Origin: a virus | DNA length: 20,768 bases | Virus record (IMG/VR): IMGVR_UViG_3300032326_001833 | Coordinates: 1-20,768 of that record | Strand: one strand, 5' to 3' | Shown here: positions 15,249 to 20,768 of the stretch, in pieces | Numbering within the stretch: position 1 is the first letter of the stretch | Layout of the letters: each line of letters opens with the position of its first letter | The notes under the pieces: model-generated | The model's database searches: none | Seen by the model: only the letters and a program-made list of their open reading frames with translations | What the model was told of the DNA's origin: nothing | Made by a program: the position numbers and the translations under genes

Positions 15249-15285
15249 CTACTCTTACATTCAATATGAATGAGGTCGTCAGTAG
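15249..15285 (-). promoter_or_regulatory. Stem-loop in the 5' leader of the fibre operon
   Basis: Between the late promoter and the fibre start, CTACT/AGTAG (outer) and ATTCA/TGAAT (inner, three-base loop) can pair within the roughly 60-base leader. It ends before the ribosome site and might stabilise the mRNA. Pairing is by eye only. Confidence 0.35.
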
Positions 15286-15298
15286 ATTTTATTAATAC

Positions 15299-15306
15299 TA
15301 TTTATA
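15299..15306 (-). promoter_or_regulatory. T4-type late promoter box of the fibre operon
   Basis: Exact TATAAATA on the minus strand, 65 bases before the ATG at 15233. It should drive both fibre genes as a late transcript. Confidence 0.78.
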
Positions 15307-15322
15307 AGAAAGAAATATGCAA

Positions 15323-15511
15323 TTAAGATTTGTATATAAAGACTTTACCACAATAAAAACAAACGGCTTTAGTCTGGCCGTTCTTATATTCCTTTAGTGT
15401 ATAATAGACCTTAGGATGAGTTGCCTCTTGTTGTATCTCGTCATAACCATCACAGAAAACTGTTTCTTCATTTGTGTATATAACGTTGCTGCCGTCACTA
15501 TAAGGTTTCAT
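15323..15511 (-). CDS. zf-CHCC zinc-finger protein (NDUFS6-like), 62 aa
   Basis: The 62-residue protein has FCDG (C20), THPKVYYTL (H32) and CFYCGKVF (C51, C54), the exact ligand order C-H-C-C and surrounding residues of the zf-CHCC domain. That domain is known in bacteria as a small stand-alone protein and in mitochondria as the zinc-binding part of the complex I subunit NDUFS6. It would bind one zinc ion and be cytosolic. The gene is alone, transcribed from a sigma-70 promoter whose -10 box ends five bases before the ATG, so it is probably an early leaderless gene unlike its structural neighbours. It looks acquired from an alphaproteobacterial host; that origin is inferred. Confidence 0.85.
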   Translation of the reverse strand: MKPYSDGSNVIYTNEETVFCDGYDEIQQEATHPKVYYTLKEYKNGQTKAVCFYCGKVFIYKS

Positions 15512-15516
15512 ACTAT

Positions 15517-15546
15517 ATTATATATACGAACCTGGAACAGTGTCAA
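15517..15546 (-). promoter_or_regulatory. Sigma-70 promoter of the zf-CHCC gene
   Basis: On the minus strand TTGACA (15546-15541), an 18-base spacer and TATAAT (15522-15517), both perfect consensus. The ATG begins at 15511, five bases after the -10 box, so the mRNA should be leaderless. Confidence 0.8.
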
Positions 15547-15616
15547 GCCACCAGGAAATTTTTACGCTCTCTTTAAGTGAGAGATATTTACCAGTCTGGC
15601 CAGCTAAATGGGCCAT
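15518..15616 (-). CDS. Possible 32-aa small protein downstream of the gp5-like gene
   Basis: ATG at 15616 has AAGG five bases upstream and opens 32 codons, ending in the -10 region of the zf-CHCC promoter. A TATAAATG box (15641-15648, one base off the late consensus) lies 24 bases upstream of the ATG. The peptide has a basic middle and a WWLD segment and matches nothing I know. Its length and overlap with a promoter keep this tentative. Confidence 0.4.
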   Translation of the reverse strand: MAHLAGQTGKYLSLKESVKISWWLDTVPGSYI

Positions 15617-15682
15617 ACTTACCTTGTCTTGATGTTATTGCATTTATAGATTACGATTGCTCTCCAGTTCCACCACTGGCCT

Positions 15683-16762
15683 TTATGGGTTTAGATCAAT
15701 CGTTGCGCCACGCACAATCACTGTGCCTGTAGTGTTTTCTGTTGTGTTGCCTTCTACGTTCTGAACCAAATTGCCTGCTACATCTATGGTCAAAGAACCA
15801 CCTACCTTTAAATTTGTATCACCACCACTGTTTAAATTAAGACGGCCATTCAATGTGTGTAAATTAATATCACCATTGTCCACTTGTATATTTACATTTG
15901 CACCTGGCCCTATCTGTATATCATAGTGGTTGTTTGATTGGCCATTCTTATTGATATATAACTTGTAACGGCCATTGATGGTCAGGTCGTTATTCTCCTG
16001 TACGTAGGCCTGTTTATTACCATCTATAAGAGTGTAATGGTCGCCTTTGGTTATATCCGTTTTATTCCCATTTGGATGGAATTCAGTGCCTGTACCTGAA
16101 CGGTGGCGGATATGGATTCGTTCCGCATTGAGCGTATCATCAAACTCTTGTATATGGCCAGACTCACTCTCGTATACGTGGTTATATGGATAAACGGCCG
16201 CATAAGGCAATTCAGGTTGATTCCATACCGTACCATCCGATCCGGCTATTGGGTCGCCAGAGGCCGTACTGATTGCATTAAAGTCCGCCGTTGCGATACC
16301 TGTAATTCTTTCTTGCTGCCGTATGGCCAAACTTGGATGTGGTTTTTCACCATTGTTCACGGCCAGTCTATTTACATCTGGCTCATCTTTGTATCTCGGA
16401 TAAATTTCATTTGGATCATAAAAACCTTTTGATCCATTTGCCAGCTCAGTAGGCCTTCCTGGTAAACTTCCTAATATAAGTGGCTCTTGACGAAAATTGC
16501 CATCTCTAAAAAACCCAAACACCCAACTGCCTTCGAGTAGACCGGTCGCCGACTGGCCGATACCTGAAATACCACTGGCCGTAATAGGTAAAACACAAAG
16601 AGACCACGGTAGATCGGCCGTTGGTAGGGCCAGTTTATCCTGTGTATGAACACCGACTATTCTTACTCTTAGACGGCCGACTTTGAGAGGATCTTGACGA
16701 TCTTCTACTACACCAAAGAACCAGAGAAAACCTCCAAGTCCCATAAAGTTTTCGTTATTCAT
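15683..16762 (-). CDS. 5: gp5-like baseplate central spike (OB-fold), no lysozyme domain, 359 aa
   Basis: Residues about 11-110 form the gp5/VgrG-type OB-fold (WFFGVVEDRQDPLKVGRLRVRIVG, broken here only by function: ligand-free beta barrel, then GSWVFGFFRDGN and PLILGSLPG). Residues about 185-255 include the HVYESESGHIQEFDDT and RIHIRHRSGTGTEF pattern found in spike proteins. From about 265 to 355 short repeated strands rich in Asn, Gly and Asp (VDNGDINL, LNGRLNLN, VGGSLTIDV, VAGNLVQNV) make the triple beta-helix needle. T4 gp5 (575 aa) carries a lysozyme between the OB fold and the needle; here only a Pro/Asn-rich linker fills that place. It would sit at the hub centre and pierce the cell envelope. 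The ribosome site is weak, and it is probably coupled to the tiny ORF before it. Confidence 0.85.
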   Translation of the reverse strand: MNNENFMGLGGFLWFFGVVEDRQDPLKVGRLRVRIVGVHTQDKLALPTADLPWSLCVLPITASGISGIGQSATGLLEGSWVFGFFRDGNFRQEPLILGSLPGRPTELANGSKGFYDPNEIYPRYKDEPDVNRLAVNNGEKPHPSLAIRQQERITGIATADFNAISTASGDPIAGSDGTVWNQPELPYAAVYPYNHVYESESGHIQEFDDTLNAERIHIRHRSGTGTEFHPNGNKTDITKGDHYTLIDGNKQAYVQENNDLTINGRYKLYINKNGQSNNHYDIQIGPGANVNIQVDNGDINLHTLNGRLNLNSGGDTNLKVGGSLTIDVAGNLVQNVEGNTTENTTGTVIVRGATIDLNP

Positions 16763-16821
16763 TGTTTTCTTTCGTTAGAGCGCCTGATAATAACACAACA
16801 GCATACGTCATTTTTAATCAT
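16759..16821 (-). CDS. Possible 20-aa leader-like peptide before the gp5-like gene
   Basis: ATG at 16821 follows GGAG closely, and its TGA overlaps the gp5-like ATG (ATGA). The peptide contains three adjacent cysteines (VCCCVII) and a basic end. It may serve mainly to couple translation into the spike gene. Very short, so uncertain. Confidence 0.33.
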   Translation of the reverse strand: MIKNDVCCCVIIRRSNERKQ

Positions 16822-16831
16822 TTCTCCAGTT

Positions 16832-17008
16832 CTACGCAGGCCATCTGGCCACCAAAAAGAATATACAAAACACAATGGCACCGTAATAAATCCATATACT
16901 ATTAGACAAGGAGTGCGCTAGCACGACTTTATCTTTAAGTTTCTTTAATCTTTGAATATTACTCTTAATCATCTTGGTAGCATCTTGTATCATCTCATTA
17001 TCTATCAT
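16832..17008 (-). CDS. Small tail-operon membrane protein with a helical N-terminus, 58 aa
   Basis: ATG at 17008 opens 58 codons to TAG at 16832. Residues 1-28 are a charged amphipathic helix (KMIKSNIQRLKKLKDK) that could form a coiled coil. Residues 38-54 are a hydrophobic span (IWIYYGAIVFCIFFLVA). The ATG lies eight bases after the stop of the 36-residue gene. It lies between hub and spike genes, where a holin-like or membrane-adaptor function is imaginable, but nothing identifies it. No family recognised. Confidence 0.58.
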   Translation of the reverse strand: MIDNEMIQDATKMIKSNIQRLKKLKDKVVLAHSLSNSIWIYYGAIVFCIFFLVARWPA

Positions 17009-17016
17009 ATCGGCGG

Positions 17017-17127
17017 TTACCTTTTAGTTTTCTTTTGTTTACACTTACATCTTCTACCAAAGAGATATTGTTTTATATTTCTCAATGCTTCTTTGATACC
17101 TGTAAAGTTTAGTTCACTTATATTCAT
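17017..17127 (-). CDS. Small basic Cys-containing protein, 36 aa
   Basis: ATG at 17127 has a strong AAAGGA ribosome site and ends after 36 codons at 17017-17019. The product has a short helix (GIKEALRNIKQYL) followed by RRCKCKQKKTKR, a very basic tail with a CxC pair. The ribosome site and near-late promoter support expression. Function unknown; nucleic-acid or metal binding is only suggested by charge and CxC. Confidence 0.58.
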   Translation of the reverse strand: MNISELNFTGIKEALRNIKQYLFGRRCKCKQKKTKR

Positions 17128-17142
17128 AGTTTCCTTTCTACA

Positions 17143-17150
17143 TATTTATG
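17143..17150 (-). promoter_or_regulatory. Near-consensus late promoter box (CATAAATA)
   Basis: One base differs from TATAAATA. It stands 15 bases before the ATG at 17127 and would give a leader of about nine bases holding the ribosome site. It could drive the two small genes and the spike gene. The roughly 95 bases between it and the hub gene end are unusually GC-rich but show no clear terminator. Confidence 0.45.
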
Positions 17151-17247
17151 GTGCGGTACCCTCTTGGTTTCTGTAAGGTGGCCAGCGTCCATATAGTTAT
17201 AATATTACATAGCCGTCGGAGCGGCGGTCTCGGAGGTTTTCTCAGTT

Positions 17248-18738
17248 TTATCCTTTAAAGTAACCACCTGCTTCGTTGCTATATATTTCATCTAATTTGT
17301 ATATATCTATAATACCTTCGTTGTTTTTTTCCTTACCAATAAATGTATCGTTAGTTTCTTCTGGATAAGGTCTGCGAACACTGTCTTTCATACACTCTAA
17401 TACCATTATGTGTTTCTTTAATGTTCGGTTTAATTGGTGTCTTACTGAAGTAACCAGATAACGACCTGACATATAAGGATCATTTCCTGATGGTTCTACA
17501 TCACCGGCAGGTGTATATGAAGGCATTTCAAAAGTAATCAAATCTCCTGCGGTTACACCAGTAAATCCTGGCACTGTAATTTCTAAACGGTTAGACATAA
17601 ACGCCAGTCTTTGTGAAAGTCTTTTGAGTAATATATCTTTAATCGGTGGTGAGCTTATATCACCGTGTATTGATTGTGTATCTGGCCATAGGTACATTGT
17701 TGATTCTGGATAGTCTGATAAGTAGGCGCCTTCTCTTAAATGTAATGGCAATATACCTTTGTTATCTGTTTTAACACCATCTTTTCCTGATTCAGTGTGA
17801 TGTAAATATTGGTATTCTTTATTATAATCAAAATCTGTTTCTTCGTAAGTTTTATTCAATTGATCGTGTGTAATTAACTTACTTGCATATACACCATTTC
17901 TTAAATTTTTAAGTGTATCAAATTGATCTAATATTTTAAAATTATTTACAATCTGCATTTCATTTTTAATATCTGTACTGCCACCACCATCTTTTACATT
18001 TGATGGTTTTGGTCTAAATCTTGCAACAACGGGTCTTGCTGTGTTACCATCTACGGCTAACATACTTTCAAGTGAACGGTAATTAAAACCTAAACTTGTT
18101 TCATAAAAGTAATAACCGGCACCTGCGTATTTCTCACTTTGAGATAATAAAGATATTTGGTCAATGGCATCAAAAGGTCTTAATCTACCAAATACGTGTT
18201 TATGTAATCCATATGATGGTTCAAAATAAAAATTCTTTGCTGATGATAATGTATTTGGTTCTTTAGTAATCTTGGCCGCCATATTTGAAAATGTATCTGT
18301 CATAGCATTCTTTACTACAACCAATTCATTCTGTATCATTTCTTTACTGCAAAAATGTAATAGATAAGTTTGAGTTTTGGGACCTATTGGTGATCTGTTT
18401 TGTATTTTGTAAACATACATTGGATTGCCTGACTTCATAGAGAAATCATAACCCTTACCTAATGATGGAGTGAAAAATTTAAATTCAAGTCTTTCATTAC
18501 CTGTTAATGGCAATTTACCTATTACGTTGTTACCATCTACAATCAACATATTACCTGATAATGTTTTATTGTAAATACTTTCGTAAATGTTTAAATCTAA
18601 TACAAGAGTTTCTATTTCAATTATATCTGGCGTATTAGTGCCATCTGCGCTACGATATGAAATTAATCTTATATCTGAAAGTATATAATCACCAGGCTTT
18701 TTTAAAGCTTTGCCGTCTATTGTATCGTATAGATTCAT
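17248..18738 (-). CDS. Probable gp27-type baseplate hub protein, 496 aa
   Basis: The N-terminal segment (residues about 15-120: DYILSDIRLISY..., IEIETLVLDLNIYESIYNKTLSGNMLIVDG) resembles the tube-like first domain of T4 gp27 and related tail hub proteins, which pair with the gp5 spike encoded downstream. The C-terminal part (about 375-475) includes LEITVPGFTGVTAGDLITFEMP and YLVTSVRHQLN, a strand pattern typical of hub proteins that bind the tail-tube end. At 496 residues it exceeds T4 gp27 (391), mainly through a middle insertion. The gene overlaps gp53 by one base (TAATG), so its expression is coupled. Assignment rests on strand pattern and position between gp53 and gp5, not on a decisive motif. 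Confidence 0.68.
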   Translation of the reverse strand: MNLYDTIDGKALKKPGDYILSDIRLISYRSADGTNTPDIIEIETLVLDLNIYESIYNKTLSGNMLIVDGNNVIGKLPLTGNERLEFKFFTPSLGKGYDFSMKSGNPMYVYKIQNRSPIGPKTQTYLLHFCSKEMIQNELVVVKNAMTDTFSNMAAKITKEPNTLSSAKNFYFEPSYGLHKHVFGRLRPFDAIDQISLLSQSEKYAGAGYYFYETSLGFNYRSLESMLAVDGNTARPVVARFRPKPSNVKDGGGSTDIKNEMQIVNNFKILDQFDTLKNLRNGVYASKLITHDQLNKTYEETDFDYNKEYQYLHHTESGKDGVKTDNKGILPLHLREGAYLSDYPESTMYLWPDTQSIHGDISSPPIKDILLKRLSQRLAFMSNRLEITVPGFTGVTAGDLITFEMPSYTPAGDVEPSGNDPYMSGRYLVTSVRHQLNRTLKKHIMVLECMKDSVRRPYPEETNDTFIGKEKNNEGIIDIYKLDEIYSNEAGGYFKG

Positions 18739-19271
18739 TATTCGCTCATCAAGTTTTCAAATTCTTCTAATAATATGGGTAAATATGCTGGGTCTAATAA
18801 TTTGATTTGTCGTTTTTGATCTTGTATTCTTTGTTCGTAATCTCTATTTGTTATTGCTATAGCATTTGGCACTGTGCTATTAACAATTAATTTATGTTCA
18901 TAATCACTTGGCCCCTCACCTTTAATCTTGCCACTTGATTGTGTAATTTCATAATGATGTACACCATCTGGATTTGTGTATTTGTCATTTATATAATTTT
19001 CAAATTCATATGATGTTAATGGCCAACCGTAATATCGGTCTGTTATATCATTTGTCATTAAAATTACCCAATGATAATATTGACTGCCAAAATGTTTTCT
19101 TGCTGTAATTTCAGGTGTTTCTCCTTCAGGTATATCGTATAAATCGTAAAGACTTACTTCATCTAAAACTTTTGATCTTATCTTAACACGTGCCATTAAA
19201 TTGGTAACAAGTTTTTCTTTACCATCACCTTTTAAATCGTAAGTACCTTTTGGAAAATATGAGAAGTACAT
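18738..19271 (-). CDS. 53: gp53-like baseplate wedge protein, 177 aa
   Basis: The protein shows the gp53 pattern from start to end: YFSYFPKGTYDL at the N-terminus, LYDLYDIPEGETPEITARKHFGSQYYHWVILMTNDITDRYYGWPLTSYEFENYI in short blocks around residues 40-94 (key points GETPE, YHW, TND, WPL), then the KYTNPDGVHHYE strand. T4 gp53 (196 aa) is a baseplate wedge subunit that joins the wedges around the hub. AAAGGA lies five bases before the ATG, and the start overlaps the previous stop by one base. Confidence 0.92.
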   Translation of the reverse strand: MYFSYFPKGTYDLKGDGKEKLVTNLMARVKIRSKVLDEVSLYDLYDIPEGETPEITARKHFGSQYYHWVILMTNDITDRYYGWPLTSYEFENYINDKYTNPDGVHHYEITQSSGKIKGEGPSDYEHKLIVNSTVPNAIAITNRDYEQRIQDQKRQIKLLDPAYLPILLEEFENLMSE

Positions 19272-20446
19272 TAGAATCCTTTGACAATAGTTGTTTTAGT
19301 CATAATTTCTGTTTCACTAAATTTTAATGACATTTTAGTATAAATTGGAGCAGCGCCGTTATCATCGCCTGCAAAAGTACTAAAATTATTATCATCACCG
19401 TGTTGTAAATCTAAATTAGTTAATACACAACGACTTACTCTAGGAATATATTGGTTTCTGTGTTCTAAGTACATATAAGTTATTTGAAATTCCTCTGGCA
19501 CTATAAAATCATTTCCAAATTGTTCAATAGCTGGGTGCATATGATATTTAAAGATTTCTATAATCTTTGTCATACTTTCTAATTCTTTTTTATTTTTAGG
19601 TGCAAATTCAAAAACAAAATCAAAACTTCTCATAGGTACACTTTTAAATACCATTTCTGTATTAGGATTAGTTGCCTTTCCTGTAACTTTTGTTAATGCA
19701 CCTTTTAAATCTCCCATACCAGGAATAATTGATAATGCACCAGATATAAGTTCTGTACCCAATGCAGCTGCGGCATCTTTTAATCTGCCGGCCAGTTCTG
19801 CTGTTGATTTAATAGCACTACCGCCTTGTAAACCTAAAAGATTTCCTATAATTCCTGTTTCTACACCCTCGTGTACTGCACCATAAGAAGTTTTTAATCC
19901 TGGTGGCGTATATAATACAATTGTTTTTGAAACTCTTACAGTTCTATTGCCTACTAAACCTGCGCTGATGCCACTTGATGGTTGTACTATTCTATCTTCA
20001 GTTCCACCTTTTCTATTTTTTATTGTAGTAACTCTACTTGTTCGTTGTGCTGGTTGTACCTTTTGTGCTACATCATCTCTACCTAATGATCTAGCTACTT
20101 TAGCTGAAGCTGCCATAGCACTTTGTGCAAGAGCACTTGCTGCTGTATCTTTTTCTAATACATCAAAAATTATGTAATGTCCTGATTCTAATGATTGAAC
20201 ATTATTAGGATAATATACTGTGCCATAGTCATACGGATTTTCTTTCATATGTGCTACAGGACTTGTATCATTTAATTCTAATGGCGATTTATTTAATATC
20301 TTGGCAGCAGCGGCATTTGTTTGTGCCATATTCTTTGCTTTGTCTGTTAAAGCACCTATAATACCACCACCTAAACCGACTAAACCTCCGCCTGTTAAGT
20401 TACCTAAATTCTTTTGGATTAAATTTGCTACTTTTGATAGTGCCAT
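19271..20446 (-). CDS. 48: gp48/gp54-type baseplate tail-tube protein, 391 aa
   Basis: The N-terminus (1-50) is Gly/Ala-rich and partly hydrophobic (GGGLVGLGGGIIGAL), as in T4-like tail-tube cap proteins. The C-terminal 130 residues fit the conserved end of gp48 and gp54: SFDFVFEFAPKNKKE, a helix (MTKIIEIFKYHMHP), FIVPEEFQITY, and a last strand TKMSLKFSETEIM. In T4, gp48 and gp54 cap the hub and start tail-tube polymerisation. It is the first gene of the minus-strand baseplate operon, 24 bases downstream of a perfect late promoter, and overlaps gp53 by one base. The choice of gp48 over gp54 is tentative. Confidence 0.75.
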   Translation of the reverse strand: MALSKVANLIQKNLGNLTGGGLVGLGGGIIGALTDKAKNMAQTNAAAAKILNKSPLELNDTSPVAHMKENPYDYGTVYYPNNVQSLESGHYIIFDVLEKDTAASALAQSAMAASAKVARSLGRDDVAQKVQPAQRTSRVTTIKNRKGGTEDRIVQPSSGISAGLVGNRTVRVSKTIVLYTPPGLKTSYGAVHEGVETGIIGNLLGLQGGSAIKSTAELAGRLKDAAAALGTELISGALSIIPGMGDLKGALTKVTGKATNPNTEMVFKSVPMRSFDFVFEFAPKNKKELESMTKIIEIFKYHMHPAIEQFGNDFIVPEEFQITYMYLEHRNQYIPRVSRCVLTNLDLQHGDDNNFSTFAGDDNGAAPIYTKMSLKFSETEIMTKTTIVKGF

Positions 20447-20470
20447 AAATACTTGTATGTTTAATAGTAA

Positions 20471-20478
20471 TATTTATA
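20471..20478 (-). promoter_or_regulatory. T4-type late promoter box of the baseplate operon
   Basis: Exact TATAAATA on the minus strand, 24 bases before the ATG at 20446. It should drive gp48, gp53 and the hub gene. It sits in the 38-base divergent gap shared with the gp4-like gene. Confidence 0.78.
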
Positions 20479-20484
20479 TGTGAT

Positions 20485-20768
20485 ATGAGAGCAAGTTATA
20501 AAGGAATTTACAAACCTACACACCCTAAAAAGTATGCTGGTGACCCAAACAGAATAGTATACCGTTCGTTATTAGAAAGGCGTATGATGGTATATTTGGA
20601 TAAAAATGATGCCGTTGAGTTTTGGGCTAGTGAAGAAATACCTATTATCTATCGTTCACCTATTGATTACCGTATTCATAGATATTATCCTGATTTTATA
20701 TTCAAGTTAAAAACAGGTAAGAAATTTATGGTTGAAATAAAACCATATCGCCAGTGTTTTCCACCTAA
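20485..20768 (+). CDS. 4: gp4-like head completion protein (partial, 5' part)
   Basis: The 94 codons seen match T4 gp4 (head completion, about 150 aa): YKGIYKPTHPKKYAGDPNRIVYRS near the N-terminus in short conserved blocks (KYxGD, IxYRS, LE), then VEFWASEEIPIIY, YYPDFIF and VEIKP. The E...D...ExK arrangement (SLLERR, PDF, VEIKP) is that of a PD-(D/E)XK nuclease fold, and the protein is thought to finish DNA-filled heads before tail joining. It runs off the window end without a stop. No strong ribosome site precedes the ATG, and the start shares the short divergent gap with gp48. Confidence 0.88.
   Translation, partial: MRASYKGIYKPTHPKKYAGDPNRIVYRSLLERRMMVYLDKNDAVEFWASEEIPIIYRSPIDYRIHRYYPDFIFKLKTGKKFMVEIKPYRQCFPP

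Noticed and set aside
15567-15583. CTCTC/GAGAG hairpin as a terminator for the gp5-like gene
   Set aside because: The stem is only five pairs and no U-run follows on the minus strand; it also falls inside a possible small gene.
16103-16432. 109-codon plus-strand frame opposite the gp5-like gene
   Set aside because: It lies wholly opposite a well-supported gene, has no ribosome site, and has no recognisable domain.
17126-17194. 21-codon minus-strand frame ending at the start of the 36-residue gene
   Set aside because: No ribosome site and no supporting feature; the near-late promoter lies inside it.
17190-17247. GC-rich patch after the hub gene as an intrinsic terminator
   Set aside because: Only a four-pair stem (GCCG/CGGC) can be drawn and no T-run follows; too weak to call.
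1-20768. tRNA genes, CRISPR arrays, insertion sequences and integrase or attachment sites
   Set aside because: I looked for cloverleaf-like segments, regularly spaced repeats, transposase motifs and terminal inverted repeats, and saw none.

Overview
The window looks like part of the genome of an AT-rich, T4-type marine myovirus. The minus strand of the right half carries recognisable T4-like morphogenesis genes: a gp53 baseplate wedge, a gp48/gp54-type tail-tube protein, a probable gp27-type hub protein, a gp5-type OB-fold spike, and two fibre-like proteins, one of 2038 residues. A gp4-type head-completion gene begins at the right edge on the plus strand. Exact copies of the T4 late promoter box TATAAATA occur only immediately upstream of genes in my reading by eye. 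The strong AT bias, the zf-CHCC protein and the lack of photosynthesis genes fit a phage of an AT-rich alphaproteobacterium such as SAR11, but a cyanophage-like relative cannot be excluded; the host is inference.

Layout. 1-869 (+) is a run of overlapping small genes, several with membrane segments. 849-1764 (-) is an NAD-dependent sugar epimerase plus a small upstream gene, served by a palindromic late promoter that also fires rightward into a 49-residue acidic protein (1815-1964). 2026-2154 (+) is a small membrane protein. 2174-6753 (+) is a tightly overlapping operon behind a consensus sigma-70 promoter: radical SAM enzyme, flavin-dependent (tryptophan-type) halogenase, Asp/Asn-hydroxylase-like oxygenase, a second Fe(II)/2OG oxygenase-like protein, a nitroreductase-family flavoprotein, and a 48-residue membrane peptide. 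6787-8356 (+) is a second unit: secreted thermonuclease, another Asp/Asn-hydroxylase-like protein and another 2OG-Fe(II) oxygenase. From 8325 to 20446 all well-supported genes are on the minus strand and are structural, with small proteins tucked between them.

The most interesting part is 2174-6753 (perhaps extending to 8356). It is a compact set of redox tailoring enzymes normally met in natural-product or peptide-modification clusters. A phage flavin halogenase is already known (VirX1 of cyanophage Syn10), so the halogenase alone is not new. The combination with a Tes/MJ0619-like radical SAM enzyme, a nitroreductase and up to four iron oxygenases is what deserves attention. No carrier protein or obvious precursor peptide is encoded beside it, so the substrate is unknown.

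Two regulatory styles are visible. Three auxiliary genes (2174, 6787, and 15511 on the minus strand) sit directly behind TTGACx-N17/18-TATAxT promoters, so close that their mRNAs should be leaderless or nearly so. Structural genes use the TATAAATA late box. Auxiliary functions would then be made early by host RNA polymerase and the virion late.
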